DNA of 64,000 nt from Agrobacterium tumefaciens str. B6 (GTDB lineage Bacteria > Pseudomonadota > Alphaproteobacteria > Rhizobiales > Rhizobiaceae), in assembly GCF_001541315.1 (NCBI RefSeq), contig NZ_LMVK01000014.1, forward strand, positions 1 through 64,000. The letters are read 5' to 3'. The translations under genes were made by a program, and so were the position numbers. How positions within the stretch are numbered: position 1 is the stretch's first letter; every line of letters begins with the position of its first letter. Below are positions 35,827 to 44,063 of the stretch, in pieces. The notes under the pieces are model-generated. The model was not told where the DNA came from and ran no database searches. It worked only from the letters and a program-made list of their open reading frames with translations.

Positions 35827-37302
35827 ATGACATCCCTCTCTCAGCTCTCCCTTTTTGACCCGGCTGTTATGGCCAGCATCGATGCGGCGGCCGGTCAATC
35901 CGGCATTCCGCTTTATGATCTGATGGAGCGGGCGGGGCAGGCGGTTGCCGCCTCAGCGCTTCGCCACTATCCGCAGGCGCTGCGTTTCGTCGTGCTTTGC
36001 GGCGGCGGCAACAATGGCGGTGATGGTTACGTGGCGGCGCGGGCGCTTGTGGAAAGCGGCGCGGTCGTTGTGGTTCATCATCTCGGTGATGCCGGCGCGC
36101 TCAGGGGTGATGCGCGGATGGCTTTCGAGCGCAGCGGGGTGGCGCCGCTGCCGCTTGGCGACTACGCGCCTCTTGCCGGCGACGTGGTGATCGACGCGGT
36201 CTTCGGGGCAGGACTGTCCCGCGATATTCCTCGGGAGCTTGCACGGATAATCGAGGCGGTGACCAATGCGAAGGCGCCGGTTCTCGCCGTCGATCTGCCC
36301 TCCGGTCTCTGCGGCCGGCGGGGCGTGCCGCTTGGTGCCTCGTTCAGGGCCGAACGGACGGTGACCTTCATGGCGCGCAAGCCGGGCCATCTGCTGATGC
36401 CGGGGCGGGAGCTTTGCGGGGCGCTCGAGGTGTTCGATATCGGCATTCCCTCCCGCATCCTTACCGATCACGCAGGCTCGGTTGCGGAAAACCATCCGCT
36501 TGTCTGGCGTGATGCCTTGCCCGCGAGCGATATCGAGACGCATAAATTCCGCCGCGGGCATCTGACCGTCTTTTCCGGCCCGGCCCATGCGACGGGTGCA
36601 AGCCGCATGACGGCGCTTGCGGCGCTGAAGGCAGGCGCGGGTATTGTCACTGTCGCCGCTCCGAGGCAGGCGCTCGACGTGCTGTCCGTGACGCTGACGG
36701 CCGTGATGAATGCGCCGATGGACGATGCCGATGATCTGCGGCTCTGGCTGGACGACCGGCGTCATGGAGCCTTCGTTCTCGGTCCCGGTTTCGGCGATCT
36801 AGAAAAGGCGCGGCAATTCGTATCCCTGCTTGGAGACAAGGCGGTCGTGCTGGATGCCGATGCAATCACGGCTTTCAAGGATCACACGGAGACCCTGTTC
36901 GAGCGTATCACCTCAGGCGCGGGCAAATTCATCCTGACGCCGCATGAGGGCGAGTTTGCGCGATTGTTTCCGGATCTTGCCGCCGACAGGGTGCTGAGCA
37001 AGATCGAGAAGGCGCAGGTCGCCTCGGCGCGCAGCGGCGCTGTGCTGATCTATAAAGGCGCAGACACGGTGATTGCTGCGCCTGATGGCCGGGCGCTGGT
37101 CAACACCAATGCGCCGGCGAGCCTTGCGACGGCCGGATCGGGTGATGTGCTGGCCGGCATCATCGGTGCGCTGCTGGCGCAGGGAGCCCCCGCCTTCGAA
37201 GCGGCTGCGGCCGGCGTCTGGCTGCATGGGCAGGCGGGCCACAGGGCAGGTGACGGCATGACGGCGGAGGACCTTGCCCATGCGGTTCGGCCGTTTGGGT
37301 GA
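35827..37302 (+). CDS. nnr: Bifunctional NAD(P)H-hydrate epimerase / ADP-dependent dehydratase
   Basis: This enzyme repairs hydrated NADH and NADPH. The 491-residue fusion has the N-terminal epimerase domain (YjeF_N) with CGGGNNGGDGYVAARAL (about 60-75). The C-terminal ribokinase-like dehydratase domain shows ILTPHEGEFARLFP, YKGADTVIAAPDG and TAGSGDVLAGIIGALLAQG, where the Asp is catalytic. Length is standard for the bacterial fusion. It is divergent from glnB across a 358-base AT-rich gap. Confidence 0.95.
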   Translation: MTSLSQLSLFDPAVMASIDAAAGQSGIPLYDLMERAGQAVAASALRHYPQALRFVVLCGGGNNGGDGYVAARALVESGAVVVVHHLGDAGALRGDARMAFERSGVAPLPLGDYAPLAGDVVIDAVFGAGLSRDIPRELARIIEAVTNAKAPVLAVDLPSGLCGRRGVPLGASFRAERTVTFMARKPGHLLMPGRELCGALEVFDIGIPSRILTDHAGSVAENHPLVWRDALPASDIETHKFRRGHLTVFSGPAHATGASRMTALAALKAGAGIVTVAAPRQALDVLSVTLTAVMNAPMDDADDLRLWLDDRRHGAFVLGPGFGDLEKARQFVSLLGDKAVVLDADAITAFKDHTETLFERITSGAGKFILTPHEGEFARLFPDLAADRVLSKIEKAQVASARSGAVLIYKGADTVIAAPDGRALVNTNAPASLATAGSGDVLAGIIGALLAQGAPAFEAAAAGVWLHGQAGHRAGDGMTAEDLAHAVRPFG

Positions 37303-37380
37303 ATTGGTCTCCGATTATGTTCGCTGTTTGCTGGCCGCTGACAGATCCGGTGGTTTGGCACAGTTCCATCATTCTCACTC

Positions 37381-37493
37381 CGTCACCCCGGACTTGATCC
37401 GGGGTCCAGTGCGATCAAGTCCTTGATCGCGAAAGGCTCGTTCACGGCGCAGACGCGCCGTGGCTGGATGCCGGATCAAGTCCGGCATGACGG
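37381..37493. repeat. Mosaic palindromic repeat, copy A
   Basis: Outer arms cgtcaccccggacttgatcc and ggatcaagtccggcatgacg enclose two inner hairpins: gcgatcaag-tcc-ttgatcgc and cacggcgc-agac-gcgccgtg. It lies between the NAD(P)HX repair gene and the GlxA-type regulator. Copies B (57255) and C (62261) are related, and D (61001) has the same inner plan with different outer arms. This is the structure of RIME-like intergenic elements of Rhizobiaceae. Confidence 0.85.
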
Positions 37494-37550
37494 GGAGAGG
37501 TCTCTACCTCCGAATCGAGGCCTTTTGCGTTTGTGGCCCTTGCCACGCAC

Positions 37551-38588
37551 TCAATGCGCGGCTTTGCCCTGGCTTGCCATTGCCATTCGCGACGCACTGA
37601 TCAAGAGCTTGCGTTCAGCGCGCTCCTGCTGCGGCGTGCGATTGTAGATTTCGCGATAACACTTGGAAAAATGCGAGGCGGAGACGAAACCGCAGGCGAC
37701 GGCGACTTCGACCACCGGCATGGCCGATTGCACCAGCAGGTGGCGGGCGCGGTCGAGACGGATTTCGAGGTAATAGCGGGCGGGTGAGCGGCCCATTTCC
37801 TGGCGGAAAAGGCGCTCCACCTGCCGGCGCGACAGATCGGCGGCGTCGGCGATGTCGAGCAGCGACAGCGGCTCGGCGAGATTGCCTTCCATCAATTCGA
37901 TGATCGACAGGACCTTGCTGTTCTGGACGCCGAGGCGGGCGCGCAGCGGCAGGCGCTGGCGGTCGTTCGGGCTGCGCACCCGGTCGGTCAATTGCTGTTC
38001 GCAGACACGGTTGACGAGGTTTTCGCCGAAATCCTGGCCAATCAGGCTCAGCATCATGTCCAGCGAGGCCGTGCCGCCGGCGCAGGTGTAGATGTTGCTG
38101 TCGACTTCAAAGAGGTCGGCATAGACTTCCACCTGCGGGAAGGCTTCGGAAAAGCCGGGCAGGTTTTCCCAGTGGATCGCGCAGCGCTTGCCGTTCAGGA
38201 GGCCAGCCTGTGCGAGGATATGGGCGGCGGTACAGAGGCTGCCGATGGCGATGCCGCGATTATAGGCTTCGCGCAGCCAGGCATTGACCGACTTGTTGAT
38301 GTGTTGATCCACATCGATGCCCGAACAGATGATCGCCATTTCCGGGCGGTTTTCGCCGCTGACATAACGCCGCTCGTCGGCAAGACAGGTATCGGCCTCA
38401 AGACAGATGCCGCTTGACGACATGACCTTCTGGCCGTCTAGGGAGGCAAGGCGCCATTCATAGGCCTGATAGCCCAACATTCGGTTGGCGATGCGAAGCG
38501 TTTCAACCGCTGCGGCGAATGGCAGCATGGTAAATTGCGGAATGAGAAAAAAGACGATTGAGCGTTTCTTCTGGGAGTTTCTGCTCAT
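37551..38588 (-). CDS. GlxA-family AraC-type transcriptional regulator
   Basis: The 345-residue product has an N-terminal DJ-1/PfpI-like amidotransferase-fold domain (about 10-190) with GSLCTAAHILAQAGLLNGKRCAIHWE, followed by two AraC helix-turn-helix motifs (about 230-330: LSLLDIADAADLSRRQVERLFRQEMGRSP and VVEVAVACGFVSASHFSKCYREIYNRTP). Relatives such as GbdR and CdhR control glycine betaine, carnitine or arginine catabolism. No catabolic operon is adjacent, so the inducer is unknown. Confidence 0.9.
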   Translation of the reverse strand: MSRNSQKKRSIVFFLIPQFTMLPFAAAVETLRIANRMLGYQAYEWRLASLDGQKVMSSSGICLEADTCLADERRYVSGENRPEMAIICSGIDVDQHINKSVNAWLREAYNRGIAIGSLCTAAHILAQAGLLNGKRCAIHWENLPGFSEAFPQVEVYADLFEVDSNIYTCAGGTASLDMMLSLIGQDFGENLVNRVCEQQLTDRVRSPNDRQRLPLRARLGVQNSKVLSIIELMEGNLAEPLSLLDIADAADLSRRQVERLFRQEMGRSPARYYLEIRLDRARHLLVQSAMPVVEVAVACGFVSASHFSKCYREIYNRTPQQERAERKLLISASRMAMASQGKAAH

Positions 38589-38734
38589 TTGCCCGTGCTC
38601 CGTTGCGAATACGCAATTCCTCCCTTGGAATTGGTCTTCTGGATGTCCTGATTACGACATCTTTAACGAAAAATACGCCTCGGAATCGGAGCTGTCAAAA
38701 AATAGCTTTTGAAATATGCAAATTTCGCGACAAG

Positions 38735-38850
38735 CCTTTAAAAAAGGCGATGTGTCGCATGCAAAACAGGCAGGCTGTTTTGCGCCCCCATCCTGCCGTT
38801 TGGGCGCGGGCAGGGATGGCTCGCAAGACGCGCAATGGTTGCGAGCCATC
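38735..38850. other. Cluster of hairpins after the DUF1127 gene
   Basis: Three inverted repeats lie in the gap between the regulator gene and the DUF1127 gene. They are gatggctcgcaa/ttgcgagccatc (38815-38826/38839-38850, perfect), gcaaaacag/ctgttttgc (38761-38769/38775-38783, perfect) and a short gccttt/aaaggc near 38740. The first lies 10 bases beyond the DUF1127 stop and may help terminate it, although it lacks a T run. The rest could belong to a small RNA. No protein-coding gene is convincing here. Confidence 0.45.
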
Positions 38851-38859
38851 GGTTGGACA

Positions 38860-39078
38860 TCATTTGCGGATGGTGTGTATGCGGGTGGTGTCGGTGGTCG
38901 GCCATCCGATATCCTTCAATGTTTCAGGCGGCAATGCCTCCAGTGCACGGAGCATTCTGGCGCGGCGCCATTCTGCGTAACGGGCGGAAACCTGGTCGGA
39001 CAGGCGATGGAGCCAGCCAATGGGTGAAGGACGGTGCGTAGAACGGTTCGTCACCGGGAGATAATGTATCATGGTCAT
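38860..39078 (-). CDS. DUF1127 domain small protein
   Basis: The 72-residue product ends with the DUF1127 pattern RYAEWRRARMLRALEALPPETLKDIGWP, Arg-rich and about 28 residues long, after a variable N-terminal half. I chose ATG 39078 (MTMIHYLPVTNRS), which has AAGGATC nine bases upstream, over a longer frame to 39141. DUF1127 proteins in agrobacteria act in phosphate and carbon metabolism and RNA turnover, and several are direct targets of the LysR regulator VtlR in Brucella. It is divergent from such a regulator here. An 8-base-pair hairpin (39128-39149) lies in the shared leader region. Confidence 0.85.
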   Translation of the reverse strand: MTMIHYLPVTNRSTHRPSPIGWLHRLSDQVSARYAEWRRARMLRALEALPPETLKDIGWPTTDTTRIHTIRK

Positions 39079-39297
39079 GTCTTGATCCTTTCGTGAACCA
39101 CGATCCTGTTTGCGACTTCGATATGCGCTTGCCTGTTTCATCAGGCAAGATAATGAATCTTATGTCACTCATCAGTTTTTGGAATGAATTGCCGGCGACG
39201 CCTGCGGGGAAAATTCCAATCCGCGAGATCGTCAGCGCTTCATTCCGACGAGGCTCAATTCGCCCCGTCAATCGATGTCCCGGATGGTGCACGCTTG

Positions 39298-39327
39298 TTG
39301 ACATTCAATCAAACGAAATGATATCCA
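39298..39327 (+). promoter_or_regulatory. Possible promoter of the LysR gene
   Basis: TTGACA (39298-39303) is followed 18 bases later by TATCCA (39322-39327). The -35 box is perfect but the -10 box is weak. It lies 33 bases before the LysR start, in an AT-rich stretch. The full 281-base gap to the DUF1127 gene should also hold the LysR operator, which I could not fix. Confidence 0.35.
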
Positions 39328-39359
39328 TCTATAAATCAAAATATTTGAAGGTGCGTGCC

Positions 39360-40256
39360 ATGACCGTGACTTTCCGCCAACCGCTGCCGTTGCTGGATAA
39401 CGACATATTGAGAACCTTCGTCGCCATTGCGGAAACGGGAAATTTCTCCACCGCCGCTGAAGTGGTGTTCAGAACGCCTTCCGCCGTTTCCATGCAGATC
39501 AAGAAACTCGAGGAGCAGTTGAAGACGACGCTGTTCCTGCGCGATGCCCGTTCGGTTACATTGACGGCGCATGGGGAGACGCTGCTGACCTATGCGCGGC
39601 GCATGATTGCGCTCTCCAACGAGGCCGTGTCGCGTTTCGTCATGCCGGAACTCTCAGGTGTCGTCCGGCTCGGCGCGCCGGAGGATATTGGCGAGCGTGG
39701 CCTGCTGCCGGGTATTCTCAAGCGTTTTGCCGAGGCTTTTCCCGGCATCATGATCGACGTCACCATCGATTCCAGTTCCAATCTCTACAAGCGCATGGAC
39801 GAGCAGCGGCTCGATCTCGCCCTCGTCAACTGCGCCTCCCATCCGCTGCGCGACACCGGCGAGGTGCTGATGCGCGAACGTCTGGTCTGGGCAGGCGCGA
39901 AATGTGGTACGGCCTATCTGCGCGATCCGCTGCCCATTTCCATCTGGGAAGAGGGCTGCATCTGGCGCTCGGAAGCGATCAATTCGCTGGAACGGCGCGG
40001 GCGCAATTTCCGCGTGGCCTATCTCAGCGGCCATACCATGGCGCAGCGCGCGGCGATTGCCGCCGATCTCGCCATTGCGCCGTTGCCGCGATCCTATGTG
40101 CTGAACGACATGGTCATTCTGGGCGACAAGGAAGGCCTGCCGGAACTCGGCTCTTTCGATATCCGCCTGATCATGGGCGACAAGGCGTCGCGCCCTGTTC
40201 TCGCCGTGGCTGAAAGCATTCGAAACGCTTTTGTCGAGGTCGCCAAGGCGGCCTGA
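39360..40256 (+). CDS. LysR-family transcriptional regulator (LsrB/VtlR-like)
   Basis: The product (298 residues) starts at ATG 39360, with GAAGGTG eight bases upstream. The N-terminal winged helix (DILRTFVAIAETGNFSTAAEVVFRTPSAVSMQIKKLEEQLKT) and the segment ALSNEAVSRFVMPELSGVVRLGAPEDIGE closely resemble LsrB of Agrobacterium and VtlR of Brucella. These regulate small RNAs, DUF1127 proteins and envelope or symbiosis traits. The divergent DUF1127 gene supports that relation. True lsrB is usually beside abcR small RNA genes; none was recognised here, so this is probably a paralogue. Confidence 0.9.
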   Translation: MTVTFRQPLPLLDNDILRTFVAIAETGNFSTAAEVVFRTPSAVSMQIKKLEEQLKTTLFLRDARSVTLTAHGETLLTYARRMIALSNEAVSRFVMPELSGVVRLGAPEDIGERGLLPGILKRFAEAFPGIMIDVTIDSSSNLYKRMDEQRLDLALVNCASHPLRDTGEVLMRERLVWAGAKCGTAYLRDPLPISIWEEGCIWRSEAINSLERRGRNFRVAYLSGHTMAQRAAIAADLAIAPLPRSYVLNDMVILGDKEGLPELGSFDIRLIMGDKASRPVLAVAESIRNAFVEVAKAA

Positions 40257-40310
40257 GGTCCTGATAATGCGCGGCGGCCGTGGCCCGTCGCGCTGTCAGG
40301 ATGGCGGCTT

Positions 40311-41213
40311 TTAGCCTGCTATCGAATCCTGTGATGCCGAACGGTCCGCGCCGCCGGTTTGCCAGCTTCCGCGCTTGACCAGCCAGTCGGCTGAATTCTG
40401 CAATCCGCCAAAGGGAAAGACGTGAATCTGCCGTATCGGCCCTTGCGGATTGGCCTGCCAGTGCCGCTCGATCGGCCCGACGATGCTTTCCGGCGAATGG
40501 CCCTTCGCCAGCGTCGTCAGGGAAAGCGCGTTTTTCTTGAGATAGGCAATGGAATTGCCGACGCCGCAGAGTGCGGCATATTTCAAGAGCGTCGTCATCT
40601 TGGCCGGGCCGGAAACGCCGATATGCACCGGCAAATCGATACCTGACGCCGTTAGTCCTTCCGCCCAGGCGATGAAACGCGCGGGATCAAAACCGAACTG
40701 CGTGACGATGCGCATTGCGGCATCGCTTCTTTCTGCAAAATCGCGTTTCAGCCTGAGTGCGGCCATCGCCGTGTCGTCGTTGAAATCCGGGCTGCCTTCC
40801 GGGTGGCCGGCGATGGCGATCTGCCTTATCCCGCAACGGTCGAAAATGCCTGACGACAGCATGTCCATGCTGGATGCGAAGGGACCGGCTGGCCGGTCGA
40901 CACCGCCGCCGACAACCAGAACATCCGTGACACCCGCTTCTCCGGCAAGCCGTCTCACCTGTTCTTCAAACCCCGTGCGGGAAGGTATGCGCCGCGCTGC
41001 AAGATGCGGCACTGGCTCGTAACCGAGGTCGCGCAAATGTCCTGCGGCATCAACGAGCCTTTCCTGCGAGGCAGCTCCGGTGTCGGTGAGATAGACGCGG
41101 ACACCCTGCGGAAAGAGACCGGCAAGGTCGCTCGCGCCAAGCACCTGCGCGGGCGAGGCTTCGATGGAGGCGGGAATGATGGAAGCGGCGGAAATATCGG
41201 GCAATTTGTGCAT
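40311..41213 (-). CDS. Methylenetetrahydrofolate reductase-like protein
   Basis: The product (300 residues from ATG 41213) has the MetF-type TIM-barrel pattern: EASPAQV near the start, TDVLVVGGGVDRPAGPF, QIAIAGHPEGSPDF and RIVTQFGFDPARFIAWAEGL, and VHIGVSGPAKMTTLLKYAALCGVGNS. MetF reduces methylene-THF using FAD, but divergent members serve catabolic one-carbon routes. The AAAGGA before 41213 is very close to the ATG; ATG 41231 is an alternative. The formyltransferase-like gene lies 110 bases upstream on the same strand. A true metF elsewhere is likely. Confidence 0.85.
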   Translation of the reverse strand: MHKLPDISAASIIPASIEASPAQVLGASDLAGLFPQGVRVYLTDTGAASQERLVDAAGHLRDLGYEPVPHLAARRIPSRTGFEEQVRRLAGEAGVTDVLVVGGGVDRPAGPFASSMDMLSSGIFDRCGIRQIAIAGHPEGSPDFNDDTAMAALRLKRDFAERSDAAMRIVTQFGFDPARFIAWAEGLTASGIDLPVHIGVSGPAKMTTLLKYAALCGVGNSIAYLKKNALSLTTLAKGHSPESIVGPIERHWQANPQGPIRQIHVFPFGGLQNSADWLVKRGSWQTGGADRSASQDSIAG

Positions 41214-41322
41214 GATCCTTTTTATTATCATGCACCGATTTTTCGGCGAAGTCTGTGCCTGTTGCGGCAAGACAGGCTTGCATCTGCGACGAAGCTCAAC
41301 CCCGGTTCGGAGAGTTTCGGTT

Positions 41323-42108
41323 TCACCAGATCCGTTTCGTCAGGCCGTTCCACAGCCAGGTCCAGATGGTCGGCGGAAAACGCAGCACCGATTTGCCGGG
41401 TGAGGGCGGCTGCGGCGCAAGGCTGCCGGAAAGGGCGTCCTCGATGGCGCTGACAGCGATATCCACCGAAGCGGCGGTCAAAAGCAGCGGATAGGTGGCG
41501 ATCGTGTCGGAAGGCGATGGTTTCAGCCGCTTCTCGTAGAGTGTTGCGCCGGTATCCACGCCCTTGTCGACCAGATGCACGGTCGCGCCGAAATTGCCTC
41601 GGTCCTTTTCGACCAGCGCCCAGTAACCGCCCATCTGCCCGCGATAGGCGGGGTTGATGCCGGCGTGGAAATTGATGACCGGGCATTGCAGGGCCTGCAG
41701 CGTGGCAGGTCTCAGCAGACGGCAGGAAATGGTGAAGATTGCAGCCGGTTGCAGCAGATTGGCGGCCTTGCGGCATTCCTCATCGTTGAGCGAGGCGAAT
41801 TGCGTAACGGGAAGGCTGTGGTGGAGATCGGGAGAAAGACCGTGTTCGGCGATGATCTCGTTGCTTCTGCGAACCGTGAAGCGTTTGCCGAGCCGCGAGG
41901 CGATCATCGTCGCTATCTGGCCCGCAGCGACAATCCAGCCAAGCCGTCTCGCGCGTCGCCTGAGAATGACTGACTTGCTTTCCGGCTGCTCCATGAAGAC
42001 GTGGATATCGGGAAATCGGGCAGCCAGAGCATTGATCATGACGTTCGGGTTCACGCCGCCCGCCGTCATCACCAGAAGCCGATTGTTGATGTCAGTCATA
42101 TCACCCAC
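41323..42108 (-). CDS. Formyltransferase-family protein
   Basis: The 261-residue product has the folate-dependent formyltransferase fold. The central motif is VINFHAGINPAYRGQMGGYWAL (about residues 140-160), where Asn, His and a later Asp (HLVDKGVDTGATLY) form the catalytic set of PurN, Fmt and sugar N-formyltransferases. The N-terminal part has an extra helical insertion (about 50-90). I start at GTG 42108, with AGGA eight bases upstream; ATG 42099 is possible. The acceptor may be an amino sugar or amino acid. The folate enzyme-like gene downstream suggests a one-carbon pair. Confidence 0.8.
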   Translation of the reverse strand: MGDMTDINNRLLVMTAGGVNPNVMINALAARFPDIHVFMEQPESKSVILRRRARRLGWIVAAGQIATMIASRLGKRFTVRRSNEIIAEHGLSPDLHHSLPVTQFASLNDEECRKAANLLQPAAIFTISCRLLRPATLQALQCPVINFHAGINPAYRGQMGGYWALVEKDRGNFGATVHLVDKGVDTGATLYEKRLKPSPSDTIATYPLLLTAASVDIAVSAIEDALSGSLAPQPPSPGKSVLRFPPTIWTWLWNGLTKRIW

Positions 42109-42230
42109 GGGATTTTCCTAAGCCATGATGCAGTTGCCGAGTGTCACTCGTGAACTTCAAAACCATGTTAATTTTCATCGACAGGATTTTTTGAAATGCC
42201 GCTGGAACCGTTTTTTGGGACTCACGTTAT

Positions 42231-42246
42231 TGTGACGCATATCACA
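42231..42246. promoter_or_regulatory. CRP-type palindrome upstream of the entericidin gene
   Basis: The 16 bases TGTGA-cgcata-TCACA form a perfect TGTGA-N6-TCACA palindrome, the binding consensus of the CRP branch of CRP/FNR regulators. It ends 45 bases before the lipoprotein start, a typical place for activation or repression. Which regulator of this organism would bind it is unknown. Confidence 0.5.
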
Positions 42247-42291
42247 TTGGCGCTTGCCTTTGGACGGCAAGTCATAGGGGAGTAGTTTCAC

Positions 42292-42453
42292 ATGATCACA
42301 CGTATTCTTTCGACCGTTTTCGTGGCTTTGCTGACTGTCGTCACCCTCAGCTCCTGCGGCAATACCATTCGCGGCATGGGCCGGGATACGGCAAACGCCG
42401 TTGACGCGACGCAGGATGCCGGCCGCAACGTGGACCGCGCAGCGCGTCGTTAA
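42292..42453 (+). CDS. Entericidin-like small lipoprotein
   Basis: This 53-residue protein is MITRILSTVFVALLTVVTLS then SCGN, with a lipobox ending at Cys22. The mature part (NTIRGMGRDTANAVDATQDAG) is the EcnA/EcnB pattern. Entericidins are small outer-membrane lipoproteins linked to stress and cell lysis in enterobacteria, and their role in Rhizobiales is unclear. AGGGGAG precedes the ATG. A terminator hairpin follows at 42472-42505. Confidence 0.85.
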   Translation: MITRILSTVFVALLTVVTLSSCGNTIRGMGRDTANAVDATQDAGRNVDRAARR

Positions 42454-42471
42454 TCAAGGCTCCCCTCCCGC

Positions 42472-42505
42472 AAAGGCGTTACCCGAAAACCCGGGTGACG
42501 CCTTT
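42472..42505 (+). terminator. Rho-independent terminator after the entericidin gene
   Basis: The stem aaaggcgt-t-accc pairs with gggt-g-acgccttt (42472-42484 with 42493-42505), closing an eight-base loop and followed by tctttg. It starts 18 bases after the entericidin stop. Confidence 0.75.
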
Positions 42506-42560
42506 TCTTTGACCGAATTTCCCTGCGAATGTTCGCCTGACGAGAATCAAAGGGGCGGGC

Positions 42561-43325
42561 ATGATTGCATCGATGAAGAAACTGGCAAAGGCGCTGCTGC
42601 CGTTGTTGTTGCCATTCTCCGCGCAGGCCGGTGGGCAGCCGGATTTCTGCAAGGCCATCGACCATGCGGGCGGGCGCTACACCGTCTGCAGTTTCGATCC
42701 GGCAAGGAACGCCATCCGCATTTATGACCGCGACCATGTCTCCGGGCAGGGATACCGCAGTTTCGCCGACCTGTCGTCGGCCTTGTGGCGGCAGCACATG
42801 TTCAGCATCTTCGCCATGAATGGCGGCATGTATCATTCCGACTATTCGCCCGTCGGCCTCTACATTGAAAATGGGGTGGAGCGTTCGCCGCTCAGCACCC
42901 GGGGCGGCTGGGGCAATTTTCACCTTTTGCCGAACGGCGTATTTTATCTGAAGGGTGCAAAGGCTGGCGTGCTGGAAACCGCAGCCTATCTGGCGGCGGA
43001 TCCGAAAGCCGATTTCGCCACCCAGTCCGGGCCGATGCTGGTAATCGACGGCAAGCTGCATCCGCGCTTCCTGCCCGATAGCGACAGCCTGAAGCGACGC
43101 AACGGCGTCGGCGTCTCCCGCGACGGCATGGTGCATTTCGCCATTTCGGAAAATACCGTGCGCTTTTATGATTTCGCCACGCTGTTCAGGGACGTGCTGG
43201 ATGCGCCGAATGCGCTCTATCTCGACGGCACCATATCTAGCGTCGATATTCCCGCGATGAAAAGGCGGGACTCGCTGTTTCCCATGGGGCCGATCATCGC
43301 CGTTGTCGATCGGGTGCCGGATTAG
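42561..43325 (+). CDS. DUF2233 / phosphodiester glycosidase-family exported protein
   Basis: The 254-residue product has a signal peptide (MKKLAKALLPLLLPFSAQAGG) and the DUF2233/NAGPA-like domain with FAMNGGMYHSDYSPVGLYIENG, QSGPMLVIDGKLHPRF and RRNGVGVSRDGMVHFAIS. The family includes uncovering-enzyme-like glycosidases acting on phosphodiester-linked sugars; bacterial members are mostly of unknown substrate. GGGGCGGG lies before ATG 42561. It converges on a hypothetical gene nine bases away. Confidence 0.85.
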   Translation: MIASMKKLAKALLPLLLPFSAQAGGQPDFCKAIDHAGGRYTVCSFDPARNAIRIYDRDHVSGQGYRSFADLSSALWRQHMFSIFAMNGGMYHSDYSPVGLYIENGVERSPLSTRGGWGNFHLLPNGVFYLKGAKAGVLETAAYLAADPKADFATQSGPMLVIDGKLHPRFLPDSDSLKRRNGVGVSRDGMVHFAISENTVRFYDFATLFRDVLDAPNALYLDGTISSVDIPAMKRRDSLFPMGPIIAVVDRVPD

Positions 43326-43334
43326 CCGGAAAGA

Positions 43335-43685
43335 TCAGATCGGCGCCTTGGGATAGGCTTTTTCGAGACCGGCCGATGCCGTCAGCCCTTTGCGGAAGGC
43401 GAGATAGGCGGGGTGCTGACTCGCTCTTGCGGTTTCCGTGATGCGGATCTGCAACCGGGAAGGGGCATTGCCGCCAAGCCATTCGCCGGCCGTTTCCAGC
43501 TTCAGGCTGTTCAGGAAACGGGCGTTGGTCTGCTGGTCGAGATAAAGATTGAGGCCAGCCAGCAGGTTTTCGTCCTGCAGGGCGTTTTCCATCAACAGCA
43601 GCACCCACGCTTTATCTTCGCTCGTCAGCGAAGTGAGCTTCGACGCGACCGTTTCACGGTCGGGAAAGGAGGATGCCTGCTGCAT
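43335..43685 (-). CDS. Hypothetical protein of about 116 residues
   Basis: From ATG 43685 the product is soluble and helical, with DRETVASKLTSLTSEDKAWVLLLMENALQDENLLAGLNLYLDQQTNARFLNSL, and ends ASAGLEKAYPKAPI. No family was recognised. The open frame continues upstream to 43925, but that part is Cys- and Arg-rich and looks non-coding, so the start is uncertain and no good ribosome-binding site was seen. The gap 43686-44063 shows no other gene. Confidence 0.5.
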   Translation of the reverse strand: MQQASSFPDRETVASKLTSLTSEDKAWVLLLMENALQDENLLAGLNLYLDQQTNARFLNSLKLETAGEWLGGNAPSRLQIRITETARASQHPAYLAFRKGLTASAGLEKAYPKAPI

Positions 43686-44063
43686 GGGGTGACTCGCATC
43701 GTTGCCGTTGCCATCGTCGATAAAGCAGCACTGGCGGCCTTTCAAGGCGCGACGCTTCAGCGGAAGAAATTCGACTGCAACGTGTTCGGTCGCGAGGGTT
43801 TTCAACAGGCGTTTGTAGGAAAGCTTTAAATAACGGTTACACTTTAGCCTAAATTGCGGCGAAGCCCGAAACGGCGTCTTTTTGCACGCCGCGCTAACAT
43901 CTTGTTTTTTCACATACCTATGCACGGGGCGAATGGCAGCCCATCGAAAACGCCTTCATTTAGCCGCTTTTTGCATTTGCGTTCGCCGCCGGATTTTAAT
44001 AAATGCTTGCCTCAACGGGCCGGGTCTTGAAGATCCCCCGGAGAGTGAATAGCTGGAGTAATC

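Noticed and set aside
37381..37493. CRISPR array or transposon ends at the palindromic repeats
   Set aside because: Copies are single and dispersed, without regular spacers, and no transposase or cas gene is near them.
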